A stretch of DNA of 64,000 nucleotides, taken from NCBI RefSeq assembly GCF_014641555.1, contig NZ_BMHY01000016.1, positions 27,875 through 91,874 on the forward strand, given 5' to 3'. Below the pieces are notes generated by a model, which searched no databases, was not told the DNA's origin, and saw only the letters and a program-made list of their open reading frames with translations. The translations under genes and the position numbers were made by a program. Shown here piece after piece: positions 1 through 10,300 of the stretch. Numbering within the stretch: position 1 is the first letter of the stretch; every line of letters starts with the position of its first letter. Source of the stretch: Paenibacillus radicis (ex Gao et al. 2016). Lineage in GTDB: Bacteria > Bacillota > Bacilli > Paenibacillales > Paenibacillaceae.

Positions 1-34
1 AAAAATAGTCTATATAAGCAAACAATAATAAGAG

Positions 35-60
35 CACACCGATTTCCGGTGTGTTTTTTT
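35..60 (+). terminator. Rho-independent terminator of an upstream gene
   Basis: A 7-bp stem (35-41 with 47-53, CACACCG/CGGTGTG) with a five-base loop is followed by a run of T to position 60. It most likely ends a gene lying left of the window. The following 61-231 holds no gene; I see no convincing sigma-A promoter or operator there, although it must carry the promoter of the gluconate genes. Confidence 0.75.
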
Positions 61-231
61 GTCTATGCTCACTTAATTTTGGCAAATATCTGTCGGATCT
101 TCAGGTAATAATAGGTAGGTCGAAGGTTTGGTTCCCCTTATCGTTGTTTATCACTAAACCGCGAAATTGTCGTATTTGGTATAGACTTCAAATACATCCG
201 GCTTACAAATAAATCAGGAGGTTCACACACT

Positions 232-1593
232 ATGTTGTTATTCATCGTACTTGCAGCTATCGTTGTGCTGCTATTGCTTATTACGGTTGCAAAGCTTAAT
301 CCCTTCGTCGCGTTGATTATTACAGCAATTGGAGCGGGACTCGCCGCTGGCATGCCGATCTTGGCTACAGAGGATCAGCCGGGCATTATCGATTCCATCA
401 AGACAGGGATGGGCAATACGCTTGGATTTCTGGCAATTGTCTTGGCATTAGGCACCATGCTGGGCAAAATGATGGCCGAGTCGGGCGGAGCAGAGCGGAT
501 TGCCAAAACGCTCATCGGCTTGTTCGGTGAACGCAGAGTTCATTGGGCGATGATGTGCGTCGCATTTATCGTCGGCATTCCGGTTTTTTTTCAGGTTGGC
601 TTCGTATTGCTAATTCCGCTTCTGTTCACGATATCCAGGCAAACTGGACTCTCACTGGTGAAAATAGGCGTTCCCCTCGTAGCTGGCTTGTCTGTCGTTC
701 ATGGCCTTGTTCCACCGCATCCTGCAGCGATGGCAGCTGTCGGCATATTTAATGCGGATATCGGCCTGACGATTTTATATGCCGTCATCGTCGGTTTACC
801 AACTGCTATTGTCGCTGGCCCGTTGTACGGCAATTGGATCGGCAGCCGCATACATAAAGAGGTCCCGAAGGGAATGGGCGAACATTTAACCGAAAATGCG
901 GATACGAAGCAGCTTCCGGGCTTCGCCAATACATTGATTACGATTCTGATTCCGGTATTCTTGATGCTGATTGCGACGTTTGCGGACGTTTTTCTCGAAA
1001 GCGGTACGCTCTCTAAAGACGACGCTCTATTTCTGGCGGCCAAGTTTGTCGGCGATCCTGTCGTTGCGCTGCTGATCGCTACGGTGTATTCCTTTTTCAG
1101 TTTAGGTTATTTTAGAGGAATCAGCCGGGACAAGGTATTGAAATTTACGAATGATTGCTTGGCACCTACAGCGACTATTCTTCTCGTTATCGGCGCAGGG
1201 GGTGCGTTCAATCGAGTGCTGCTCGATTCCGGCATTGGCGATTACATTGCCGATCTGGCAACCTCCTCCAACGTCTCTCCCATACTGCTCGGTTGGGGAA
1301 TTGCGGCGATGATTCGTATTGCGACAGGCTCAGCCACCGTATCGATGATGACGGCCGCAGGAATTGTGGCTCCAATTGCTGAGGCTATGCCTGGCACCAG
1401 CGTCGAACTGTTAGTACTGGCTACCGGCTCCGGCTCGCTCATTTTATCGCATGTGAATGACTCGGGCTTTTGGCTTATTAAGGAGTATTTCGGTATGAGC
1501 GTGAAGGAAACGCTGCTCACCTGGACTGCCCTTGAGACCATTATTTCAGTCGTTGCGCTTGCGCTTATTCTGGTATTGAACAGCTTGATCTAG
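232..1593 (+). CDS. gntP: Gluconate permease, GntP family
   Basis: A 453-residue, very hydrophobic protein with about twelve membrane-spanning segments. Its general build and length fit the GntP family of gluconate:H+ symporters (N-terminal hydrophobic start, a glycine-rich GxGGAFNRVLLDSGIG stretch near residue 320, and a GSATVSMMTAAG stretch near 366 are family-like). It would bring gluconate or a related aldonate across the cell membrane. The ATG is preceded by CAGGAGG at good spacing, which fixes the start. The next gene is a gluconokinase-type sugar kinase about 150 bp downstream, so the pair forms a gluconate uptake and phosphorylation unit. No adjacent GntR regulator lies inside the window. 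The exact aldonate transported cannot be read from sequence. Confidence 0.9.
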   Translation: MLLFIVLAAIVVLLLLITVAKLNPFVALIITAIGAGLAAGMPILATEDQPGIIDSIKTGMGNTLGFLAIVLALGTMLGKMMAESGGAERIAKTLIGLFGERRVHWAMMCVAFIVGIPVFFQVGFVLLIPLLFTISRQTGLSLVKIGVPLVAGLSVVHGLVPPHPAAMAAVGIFNADIGLTILYAVIVGLPTAIVAGPLYGNWIGSRIHKEVPKGMGEHLTENADTKQLPGFANTLITILIPVFLMLIATFADVFLESGTLSKDDALFLAAKFVGDPVVALLIATVYSFFSLGYFRGISRDKVLKFTNDCLAPTATILLVIGAGGAFNRVLLDSGIGDYIADLATSSNVSPILLGWGIAAMIRIATGSATVSMMTAAGIVAPIAEAMPGTSVELLVLATGSGSLILSHVNDSGFWLIKEYFGMSVKETLLTWTALETIISVVALALILVLNSLI

Positions 1594-1747
1594 AGGCAGA
1601 GATGGGATAGGCTAGCGGAGAGGAGCTTTATAGAAGAACAAATGGAAATACCCTCTCCGGCAGGTGATAGCGCTGCTCCGCAATGAGTTCCGTGGACGCC
1701 GAGTCTCGTCTTGCCTGAAGATTGATACAAACAGGAGTGAAAGAGCA

Positions 1748-3286
1748 GTGACTGATTCATACATAATGGGAGTCGATATCGGTACGACCAGCACCAAATC
1801 CGTCCTTTTCAATAAGTTGGGCAAGCTTCTGACAAGCCATACCATAGAATACCCGTTATATTCACCAAAGCCGGATGTTGCGGAACAGGACCCTGAGGAG
1901 ATATTTCGGGCTGTTATCGGCACGATCAAACAAGTCGTCACAGATAGTCGCGTTCAGCCTTCCAGCATTCTGTGCGTTTCGTTCAGTTCCGCTATGCACA
2001 GTGTCATTGCAGTGGATGGGAGCGGACAACCGCTGACACGATGCATAACTTGGGCAGATAACCGCAGTACACTCTGGACGGAGCGAATCAAAAACGAAAT
2101 GAACGGACATCAGATTTATTTGCGCACGGGAACGCCTCTCCATCCGATGTCCCCGCTGTCCAAGCTGACGTGGCTAAGACATGCAGAGCCGGAGCTGTTC
2201 AACCGGACGCATAAATTTATTTCAATCAAGGAATATGTGTTTTACAAACTGTTCAACGAATATGTCATCGATTACTCGATCGCTTCCGCCACCGGCTTGT
2301 TTAATCTGGAACGGCTGGCATGGGATGAGGAAGCGCTGCAGGTTGCAGGCGTAACAGCGGACAAGCTGTCTGTACCGGTTCCGACCACGCACCAGCTTCG
2401 CGGATTGGACACCAAATGGGCTGCCGATATGAATTTGCCGGCCTCTATTCCTTTTGTGGTGGGGGCGAGCGACGGCGTTTTGTCCAATCTGGGCGTAAAC
2501 GCCATCGATCCGGGTACGGTAGCCGTCACTATAGGAACGAGCGGTGCCATTCGCACGGTAACAGACCGTCCGGTAACGGATCCAAAAGGCAGAATTTTTT
2601 GCTATGCGCTCACGGAGAATATGTGGGTAATCGGCGGCCCCGTTAATAATGGGGGAATGATTTTCCGCTGGCTGCGCGATCAGCTTTGCTCCTCTGAGTC
2701 GGAGACAGCGCTCCGATTGGGCAAAGAGCCTTATGAGCTGCTGACCGAAATTGCCTCGCTTGTTCCGGCGGGTGCAGATGGATTGTTATTCCACCCGTAC
2801 TTGGCGGGGGAGAGGGCTCCGCTATGGGATGCTAATGCAAGGGGTTCGTTTTTCGGCCTTGGCCTGCATCACAAGAAGCAGCATATGATTCGAGCTGTGC
2901 TGGAAGGTGTGATTTTCAACCTTTTCACTGTCTATATGGCTTTGGAGGAGCTGATCGGTCATCCGACTAAAATCCAGGCGACAGGCGGATTCGCACGCTC
3001 CGAGCTGTGGCGCCAGATGATGGCGGACATTTTCGATCAGGAGGTACAGGTGCCGGAAAGCTTCGAAAGCTCTTGCTTGGGAGCTGCGATTCTTGGCTTG
3101 TACAGCTTAGGAGAGGTTGACTCGCTGCATGTCGTTTCGACGATGATGGGCACCTCGCATAAGCATTTGCCGAACAAAGAAAATGTTGAGCGCTATAAGG
3201 AGCTGAGCCGGATATTCGTCCGGATGTCGCGGCTGCTTTCCGAGGAGTACGGACATATCGCGGAATATCAGAAGAAGTGGATGTAA
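1748..3286 (+). CDS. gntK: Gluconokinase, FGGY carbohydrate kinase family
   Basis: A 512-residue FGGY-family kinase that would phosphorylate gluconate to 6-phosphogluconate with ATP in the cytoplasm. The N-terminal phosphate-binding MGVDIGTTSTKSVLFNK motif, the ITWADNRS segment, the GTSGAIR motif and the C-terminal GGFARSELWRQ motif (near residue 413) are all present, and the length is normal for the family. An upstream extension to 1664 is open, but I chose the GTG at 1748 because AGGAG (1733-1737) lies ten bases ahead of it and the extension does not look like family sequence. An ATG at 1766 is the other option. The neighbouring GntP permease supports gluconate rather than xylulose or glycerol as substrate. 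A terminator follows at 3319-3339. Confidence 0.9.
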   Translation: MTDSYIMGVDIGTTSTKSVLFNKLGKLLTSHTIEYPLYSPKPDVAEQDPEEIFRAVIGTIKQVVTDSRVQPSSILCVSFSSAMHSVIAVDGSGQPLTRCITWADNRSTLWTERIKNEMNGHQIYLRTGTPLHPMSPLSKLTWLRHAEPELFNRTHKFISIKEYVFYKLFNEYVIDYSIASATGLFNLERLAWDEEALQVAGVTADKLSVPVPTTHQLRGLDTKWAADMNLPASIPFVVGASDGVLSNLGVNAIDPGTVAVTIGTSGAIRTVTDRPVTDPKGRIFCYALTENMWVIGGPVNNGGMIFRWLRDQLCSSESETALRLGKEPYELLTEIASLVPAGADGLLFHPYLAGERAPLWDANARGSFFGLGLHHKKQHMIRAVLEGVIFNLFTVYMALEELIGHPTKIQATGGFARSELWRQMMADIFDQEVQVPESFESSCLGAAILGLYSLGEVDSLHVVSTMMGTSHKHLPNKENVERYKELSRIFVRMSRLLSEEYGHIAEYQKKWM

Positions 3287-3318
3287 GCGGAAAAATAGTA
3301 GAGCGGCAGGCCGGAGGG

Positions 3319-3339
3319 AACGGCTTTGCCGTTTTTTTA
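3319..3339 (+). terminator. Terminator after gntK
   Basis: AACGGC, a three-T loop, GCCGTT, then a T run. It closes the gluconate unit; the base composition becomes clearly AT-rich right after it. Confidence 0.75.
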
Positions 3340-3391
3340 TTGATGAATAAAATCATACATTCTGAATGGTTTAATAGATTTTAAATTCATT

Positions 3392-3456
3392 CGACATAAT
3401 GCAACATAATACGACATTATCTCTTACTGAAATTAGCTTGTAAGGTACTGTATAGT
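3392..3456 (+). promoter_or_regulatory. Candidate activated promoter of RHS sub-cluster 1
   Basis: CGACAT units occur at 3392 and 3412 with a related CAACAT unit at 3402, giving a 10-bp period. CTTACTGAAAT follows at 3423 and a TATAGT -10 element at 3451-3456, with only a weak -35 (TGAAAT, 17 bp upstream). The same arrangement, base for base in spacing, occurs at 16921-16985 ahead of sub-cluster 2. Direct repeats one helical turn apart upstream of a poor -35 suggest an activator site. The regulator is unknown. Confidence 0.55.
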
Positions 3457-3492
3457 TTAACTATGTAAAATAATAATGAAGGATGTAGAATA

Positions 3493-5475
3493 ATGAAAAT
3501 TAAACTATTGATTAAGATTACAACAATTACTCTTTTTGTTTTTTTTAGCATGTTTACTGTTTTACCCGCATATGCAGCACCTGAAATTGAAAAAAATGTT
3601 ATTCAAAACGATCGGCAAACAGAAAAGAACGTTCAGTCGAAGCAAAATTCCACTACACTTACATTAGGAACTAAATATTTATATGGCCAATCTGGATTGT
3701 TGGATTATATTCATTTGCCAACAGGAAATTTCATGAAACATATTTACGATAATAACGGGAATTTACTTAAAAAGAACCTAGTTTCGTTAGTGCCAGAGCA
3801 TTCACTTCCTTTTACAGGAGATAATGTGATCGAGCTCTCGAACTTGGCAATAAATACTCAGATAGGCAATGCAAATACAGTTGAGTTTTGGATGTACTGG
3901 GATGGTACTGAAGGAGTCATGCCATTCTCATGGAAATCGGGATATGATTTATTCTTTCAATATGGTTATTTTGGGTTTAACACATTCAATGGTGAAGTTT
4001 TAGGCGTTCCTTCATCATCATTTGTGAATAAATGGGTTCATGTTGCGACAGTTTTCTATAATGGTCTTGCAGATGCACAAAGTTGTGAATTGTATATTGA
4101 TGGGATAAAGCAGCGTCTAGCTATTATAGGAACTTCTCCTACAGTTAGCTCAACAGCTGACACAAATGCCTTTATCGGGGGATTCAAATCAGGCGGGAGT
4201 AATTACTATTCATACAAAGGGAAAATTTCTAATCTCAGAATTTGGAATAAAAAACAAGAAGTGAGCATTATACAAAAGAATATGTACAGAAATGTGAATA
4301 AAAGCGACCCAACATTAGTTGGTGAATGGCTGCTGACAGATCCGCCGGTACAATCCAAAAAAATTGAAGGTAATAAAGTTACCAATCTTTCTGATTTGAA
4401 TATTACTACTTCTATCGGTGGTAAAAACACAGTAGAATTTTGGATGTATTGGGACGGCAGAGAAACAGCAATGCCGTTTGCCTGGTCTTCTCAATATGAT
4501 CTTTATTTCTCTGGAGGTTACTTTGGATTTAATATTTTTAATGGAGATGTGCTGGGGATACCTTCGGCGAGTCTGAAAAATAAATGGGTACATGTTGCAG
4601 CCATTTTTTATAATGGGATCCCTGATGTGAACAATACTGAGTTATATATTAATGGTAAAAAGCAGACATTAAGAGCATTTACCACCGGACAATCATGGTC
4701 AGTGCAAGCTTCCTCTAATGCTCATATAGGTGGATTTTCATATAATATGGAAAGCTCTTATATGTTTAATGGTTATTTGGCCGATTTGCGAATTTGGAAT
4801 AGAGCTCTAAGCTCATCAGAAATTAGCAGCAGTATGTATTCAATTCTAAAAGGTAACGAAAATGGTCTTGTTGGTGAATGGAAGCTAGCAGATAAACCAA
4901 TTGGATCTACAAAATTTTCTGGAGAAAAAATTAATGAATTAGAAGTCCTCGGAGTTAATACAACTATAGGCGGGAAAAACACAGTTGAGTTTTGGATGTA
5001 CTGGGATGGAACAGAAGTGGTAATGCCATTCGCTTGGAGTTCTGAGCATTATGATCTTTACTTAGTTTGGGGACATATCGGCTTTAATATTTTTAATGGC
5101 GATATACTTGGAGCTTCTTCAGCACAGTTGAAAAATAAATGGGTACATATAGCAGCCGTATTCTACAATGGAGTTCCTGATGAGAATAATGTCGAGTTGT
5201 ACATTAATGGAGAACGTCAAACATTAAAATCATTGCAAGGAGCTGCGAAAATGGAAGTCCGTACAAGCAAAAAGATTAACTTGGGTGGATATAAGGAAGG
5301 AAATGTTAATCTTTATGTTTTTAAAGGTTCACTGGCACAACTTAAAATTTGGAATAGAGCTTTAACATCGAATGAAATAAAATCCAGAATGTATCAGACA
5401 TTGCCTGATCAAACCCCTAATCTAGTAGGGCAATGGGAATTAAGAGAATCTGATTATTTGTTAGTAGAAAGATAG
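3493..5475 (+). CDS. Secreted protein with one YD unit and three LamG-like domains
   Basis: A 660-residue exported protein. Residues 1-28 are a Sec signal peptide (basic start, long hydrophobic core, cleavage after AYA). A single YD-repeat unit follows at about 65-95, containing IYDNNGNLLKKN, the same motif that builds the RHS toxins downstream. Three repeats of about 170 residues then fill the rest (about 110-275, 295-460, 480-650); each opens with NTVEFWMYWDG and ends with LRIWNR-like and LVGEW-like motifs, typical of concanavalin A-like LamG_3 domains that bind glycans or surface proteins. It shares direction with the genes that follow, only 35 bp from the next one, so it is probably the first gene of the RHS operon. 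No catalytic motif is seen. I infer an adhesive or targeting role; this is not demonstrated. Confidence 0.75.
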   Translation: MKIKLLIKITTITLFVFFSMFTVLPAYAAPEIEKNVIQNDRQTEKNVQSKQNSTTLTLGTKYLYGQSGLLDYIHLPTGNFMKHIYDNNGNLLKKNLVSLVPEHSLPFTGDNVIELSNLAINTQIGNANTVEFWMYWDGTEGVMPFSWKSGYDLFFQYGYFGFNTFNGEVLGVPSSSFVNKWVHVATVFYNGLADAQSCELYIDGIKQRLAIIGTSPTVSSTADTNAFIGGFKSGGSNYYSYKGKISNLRIWNKKQEVSIIQKNMYRNVNKSDPTLVGEWLLTDPPVQSKKIEGNKVTNLSDLNITTSIGGKNTVEFWMYWDGRETAMPFAWSSQYDLYFSGGYFGFNIFNGDVLGIPSASLKNKWVHVAAIFYNGIPDVNNTELYINGKKQTLRAFTTGQSWSVQASSNAHIGGFSYNMESSYMFNGYLADLRIWNRALSSSEISSSMYSILKGNENGLVGEWKLADKPIGSTKFSGEKINELEVLGVNTTIGGKNTVEFWMYWDGTEVVMPFAWSSEHYDLYLVWGHIGFNIFNGDILGASSAQLKNKWVHIAAVFYNGVPDENNVELYINGERQTLKSLQGAAKMEVRTSKKINLGGYKEGNVNLYVFKGSLAQLKIWNRALTSNEIKSRMYQTLPDQTPNLVGQWELRESDYLLVER

Positions 5476-5510
5476 TTAGATAATTAAATAGAATTTGAGA
5501 GGAAAAGGAT

Positions 5511-6656
5511 ATGAATAAAATATTAATTCGTGCTGTGTTTATTTTTTTAATCACAATGGTTATAACAAGTGCAACTACCAGTTCTGTTAATGCTATGGCC
5601 GATTATTATTATGATAGTAATGGGAGACTAGTACAAGTTGAATTATTAACAGGAGAAATAATTGAATATCAGTATGACCAGAATGGCAATATGATTTCAA
5701 AAGTTACCAAAAGGTTGTCTAATAGTTATCCATATACTTTTGGGTCTGAACAAGGAGCAAATAATTGGTTTTATCAAGTGTGGAATGGATTGAAGTATGA
5801 AGATATGGTTTGGGATTCTCAAAAAGCAAGGTGGCAAGGCAAATATAGCTGGGATGTAATTACTGACAAATGGATGCATCCGGACACAAATAACACTGTT
5901 CTTAAATGGGTTGCCCCGCATAAAGGTTATATAAATATAAAAGGTAATGTTAAGAAGCATCCAATAAATCGGTTGGGTGACGGAGTCAAAGTTAAGATTA
6001 TGAAAAATAACGTGAAAATGTGGCCTGAATCTGATTGGCAACTAATAGAAGGCAATGATGGGATTGGAGTGAGTCATAATATAAATTTGAATGTTGCAGA
6101 AGGTGACAGCATTTATTTTATTCTCAATCAGAATGGAGATATTTCTTACGATGCAACAATATGGAATCCTATCATCACGTTCAAGGAGTCCTATGTATCA
6201 GAGTTTGGAAATCAACAAGGAGTAAATAATTGGTTCTATCAATCATGGAATGGTACCAAATATGAAGACATGGTATGGGACTCTCAGAATACTAGATGGC
6301 GTGGCGGGCATGCTTGGAATTTAATTACTAAAGAATGGTTGCATCCTGATACGAATGACACTGTTCTTAAATGGGTAGCCCCTCGTACAGGTTCCATAAA
6401 TATAAAAGGTAAAGTTAGCAAGCACCCAATAAATCTCTTGGGTGATGGTGTGAAAGTAAAAATAATGAAGAACAACACAAAAATTTGGCCTGCACAAGAT
6501 TGGACATTCATAAAAGGTGATGACAGTGTAGGGGTTATTCATAATGTTAATGTAAACGTTACAGCAGGTGATCAAATTTATTTTATTTTAAATAAGATCA
6601 TAGATCTATCTTATGATGCTACATTATGGAATCCTACGATTTCATATTTTCAATGA
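5511..6656 (+). CDS. Secreted protein with YD unit and two beta-rich repeats
   Basis: A 381-residue exported protein with a signal peptide (residues 1 to about 29, cleavage near SSVNA). Directly after it comes one complete YD-repeat pair, DYYYDSNGRL...YQYDQNGNMISKV (about 31-62). Two copies of a domain of about 150 residues follow (about 70-220 and 225-381). Each contains SEFG or GSEQG, NNWFYQxWNGxKYEDMVWDS, LKWVAP, GDGVKVKIMKNN and YFILN motifs, spaced as in jelly-roll carbohydrate-binding folds. I do not recognise the family by name. It starts 35 bp after the LamG-like gene with its own GAGAGGAAAAGG ribosome site, so the two are probably co-transcribed. Right after its stop lies the broken remnant of another companion gene. 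Confidence 0.7.
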   Translation: MNKILIRAVFIFLITMVITSATTSSVNAMADYYYDSNGRLVQVELLTGEIIEYQYDQNGNMISKVTKRLSNSYPYTFGSEQGANNWFYQVWNGLKYEDMVWDSQKARWQGKYSWDVITDKWMHPDTNNTVLKWVAPHKGYINIKGNVKKHPINRLGDGVKVKIMKNNVKMWPESDWQLIEGNDGIGVSHNINLNVAEGDSIYFILNQNGDISYDATIWNPIITFKESYVSEFGNQQGVNNWFYQSWNGTKYEDMVWDSQNTRWRGGHAWNLITKEWLHPDTNDTVLKWVAPRTGSINIKGKVSKHPINLLGDGVKVKIMKNNTKIWPAQDWTFIKGDDSVGVIHNVNVNVTAGDQIYFILNKIIDLSYDATLWNPTISYFQ

Positions 6657-6679
6657 GTACATTAAACAATTAGTAATTA

Positions 6680-7341
6680 AGGCTAATGAAACATCCACGA
6701 ATCAGTGGTTTGTTCAGTTTAACTGGCTCCTTAAAGACTCCTGCGAACGTGGTAAAAGCAAGGATTCATATGCATGCAACCGCGATTGCAGCTAATTCTT
6801 CAGTTGATATTTATATGGATAGTGTTTCACTTTCACTAGGAACTGAAGCGAATGTATTCAATAACGGAGGGTTTGATGAATACACGGGAACCAACAGTGC
6901 GGCAGACGGTTGGGCCAAGTTTGATGCATCGGCAGGCTTGGCTGCCTATGCATCCGTTGAAAATCCCTCTACAGGTGGGAGAAGTCAGAGACTGGCAGTT
7001 AACGGAATGGCACCATAGGTTATTTCAATATCTACCAAGAGGTCTACCTTTTATCTAATAAAAAGTATAATCTCAGCGGGAAAATAAACATTGCAGCATT
7101 ATCAAATGCCAGATTCCAAGTAGCTGTGCACTATTATAGTTCCTCAGGAGTGTTTTTGGGAAGCGCTACACCATTCGAATTGAATCAGACAACGAACGGC
7201 TGGTTAGATATTCAGGGTACGTTAACAGCCCCAACTGATGCGGCAAGGGTAAGGATTCATCTTCACGTCACATCGACAACAGCAGCAAATTCTTCAGCAG
7301 ATATCCAAGTTGATGATTTTAAACTGATACGCGTTAACTAA
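6680..7341 (+). pseudogene. Decayed CBM-like companion gene, 5' truncated and frameshifted
   Basis: This stretch matches, almost base for base over long runs, the second half of the intact companion gene at 17205-18398 (its residues from about 180 to 397, including SSVDIYMDSVSLSLG and NGWLDIQG). It lacks the signal peptide and YD unit. The reading frame changes near 6724 and again near 7013, where the paralogue reads GGGCCCATTGGG and this copy has a one-base loss that creates a TAG stop. The last part (7019-7341) then stays open to a stop at the position matching the paralogue. It lies immediately before RHS1 just as the intact copy lies before RHS2, so it is the relic of the original companion of RHS1. 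Confidence 0.8.
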
Positions 7342-7378
7342 CTTAAACGAAATAAATAATAAGGGAGAGAACACCTGA

Positions 7379-10300
7379 GTGAAAAGAATAGTAAGTTTAA
7401 TGCTAATTGCAAGTATGGCTTTATCCGTTTTTTCAGATAGTAACAGCGTGTCAGTATATGCTTCTTCCAACAACAACAATTCACAATCTGTAAATGAATC
7501 CGTATACCTTCCAGAAGTATTGGATGATGAGACTACGGTAACAAACTCGGTTTATAAATGGGGCAGATTTTCCGATGATGAGGTTGCTTACATCAGAGAG
7601 TATTACTCTATTATCATGAAGAAATTAGCAGCTTTCTATTATTCTGAGTTAAGCCCTCTATTGGAAACAAATGAATTACTTTCAATGCTGGAGTGGGACG
7701 GATCTGAGATCTCATCCATTATTGCTACTTTAACTGAGAAAGAAAGAGAAAGTTTAAGAAAACAGACTCCGGTAGTAATGAACCAATACGATTTTGATAA
7801 TCATAGAGAAGAAACGTTAGAGAAAATGAATGTGCAAGCCGACCCGCAGATTATTAACGTTGAAGGAAATGAAGTAATTGACAATATGCTTGAGACATAT
7901 GAGGAAACCGTGACGAGCGCAACTTATGGAGCTTCAACTTCAAAACAATTTGCGAACAGCACGGGTAACCCTTATCGATTTGAAGAGTCCAACAATTCCT
8001 TTCACTACAGCGCCAATACTAGTTCAAATGTCGACCCTATGTATAAAACAAGTAATCAGCGTGAAGTTGATTTATATTTGCCAGGACGTAATGGCCTCGA
8101 CTTCTCTATTACTCGATCTTATAATTCTTTGAATGCTAAGATTTTATTACCGACACAGGACGGCAATATGAGTGCAAGTCCTTATTGTAACCCAACGAAT
8201 AGCTGGTATAAGAATTATCTACCTGATTGTATGGGGAATACGCCTACCTCTTATATTTATGATATACATAAAGACCCGACTTTTCTTGCTGTTGGTTGGT
8301 CTTTGAATATTCCGCATATGCAAAAAGGAACTATTCAGGCTTTGACAGGATCTGTTCTGACATCTGGTAATGTGAATTATTACTATCGTTCATATGATAA
8401 TTTCTATGATTATATTACCTTTTCTTTGGATGATGGCACTTCTTATGAGTTCCGTGGTGGAAGTACTCCATATAACCATCCTTATAGTAATGTCACATAC
8501 AACTTTAATAACGGTACCTATAACTTAGTAGTAGATGATAAAATCACCTATAGATTTGACGAATCGGGTAAGCTGGTTTCAAAAAGTAATCTGTGGGGAG
8601 ATACGATTACTTACTCATACAGCAGCGATAAAATATTTATTACCGATTCTGTCGGCAGAACGATTGAATTAATAAAACCTACCTATTCCGGTTATTCTGG
8701 GTTTATTGTAAAAGATAAGCTAGGTGCTAAGACACACGAAATTAAATATGATGTGACTTATAAATATGATGCTGTTACATATGTCAGAGCATATGACATG
8801 TCTACGATTGATACGCATAAGGAAGATTCTGAAGGGAGATTCTCTCCTTATCATCAATTGAATGCAATTATTGATGTGGTTGATAATAATAAAATATTAA
8901 AGACTTATACGTATTACACGCCTGATATTACAAGAAATGCAGATTTCAATTTTGAGGATGACTATTATTATACAACCTCTAATGGATTGCCTATTCTGGA
9001 TTTTAATAATGGAGCAGAGGCCAAATCTATTGTTGACCGTGATGCGGCAACTCACGGGTCCATCCCCTACTTATTATTAAATGAGGTAACGGACACAACA
9101 GGACTAACCACTCAATTTAAATATCAAACCTCTAACTGGGCATGGTACTATGAGCAAAATGGTCTTAAGCGCGAGCAAACAAGAGGTACAATTAGATTGT
9201 ATATGGACCCTTGGAACCTTTCTTATGTTGGCTATCATCAAGTTACCAATGTCTACTATAAATATAAAGCTAACACAGGTGAGCAAAAGCTGCTTACTCA
9301 ATATGTATCTATTTATACAAGCGTAGCACAAGAAATATGGACAACACCAAAAACTGGAGGGGTAGTAGAAAACTACCGATTAAAATATAGCAGTAATTTC
9401 CGACAACCAACTGTACCTTCAAGCATTGCGTTCGATTACGGAGGTTATAGAGAGGATATTACTAGTGAATATCGCCCTATTAACGGAGGGTTATTTGTCA
9501 CTACCTATGAGTATAAATATCCAGGTAACTTAAGTAATGGAGTACAATATGTTGAAGATGGCGTTTATTACGGTAACTCTCGACAGGAAATGCAAGCATA
9601 TCAGTATGACCCTAACAAAAATAAACCGTATTTAACCAAACAGTTCGACTTATCTGATAAAACTGATGAGATGAGGAAGTTCTTATGGCAAGGGCAAGAT
9701 AGAAACTTGCCTAGTCAGATAGCTCAGTATGCTGCGCTTTACCGAACAGAATATGACGCGTATGGCGCTGTCATTTATCAAGAGGACCCGTATGGAAATA
9801 AAGTAGAGACTACTTATGGAGGGCCTTTTCATCAAGTCAGTGTACTGAAACAAACAGCCTCAGACGGATTAACAAAAAGTGAAACTACTTATACTTATCA
9901 GGCAGACGGTACCCTTTCAAGTTCAGTACAAAAAGGATATTATCGTGATTCTAACAACCCGGCACTGGTTCAGGAGGATCAAGTAGTGACGGAGTATTCT
10001 TTGTATAATGCGAATAAGCAGCCTACAAGAGTTCGTACAGTAAGCTCGGGAAGCCAATACGGAAGTCAGCCTTTGGAATCGATAGTTGACTTACGGTATG
10101 ATGCGGATAATCTGCATGTCATTGAAGAGAAAACGCATGTAACACTGAGTAAGGGGCAAGCTGCTGTGCCGCTTATTGTCTCTTATAATTACGACAACCG
10201 GGATCGATTGAGTAAACAGACATTTCCGGATGGAAGCACAGCCACGTATCAGTATGATCTGAATAATCGTATGATTTCCGAAACCTATACACCATCTCCA

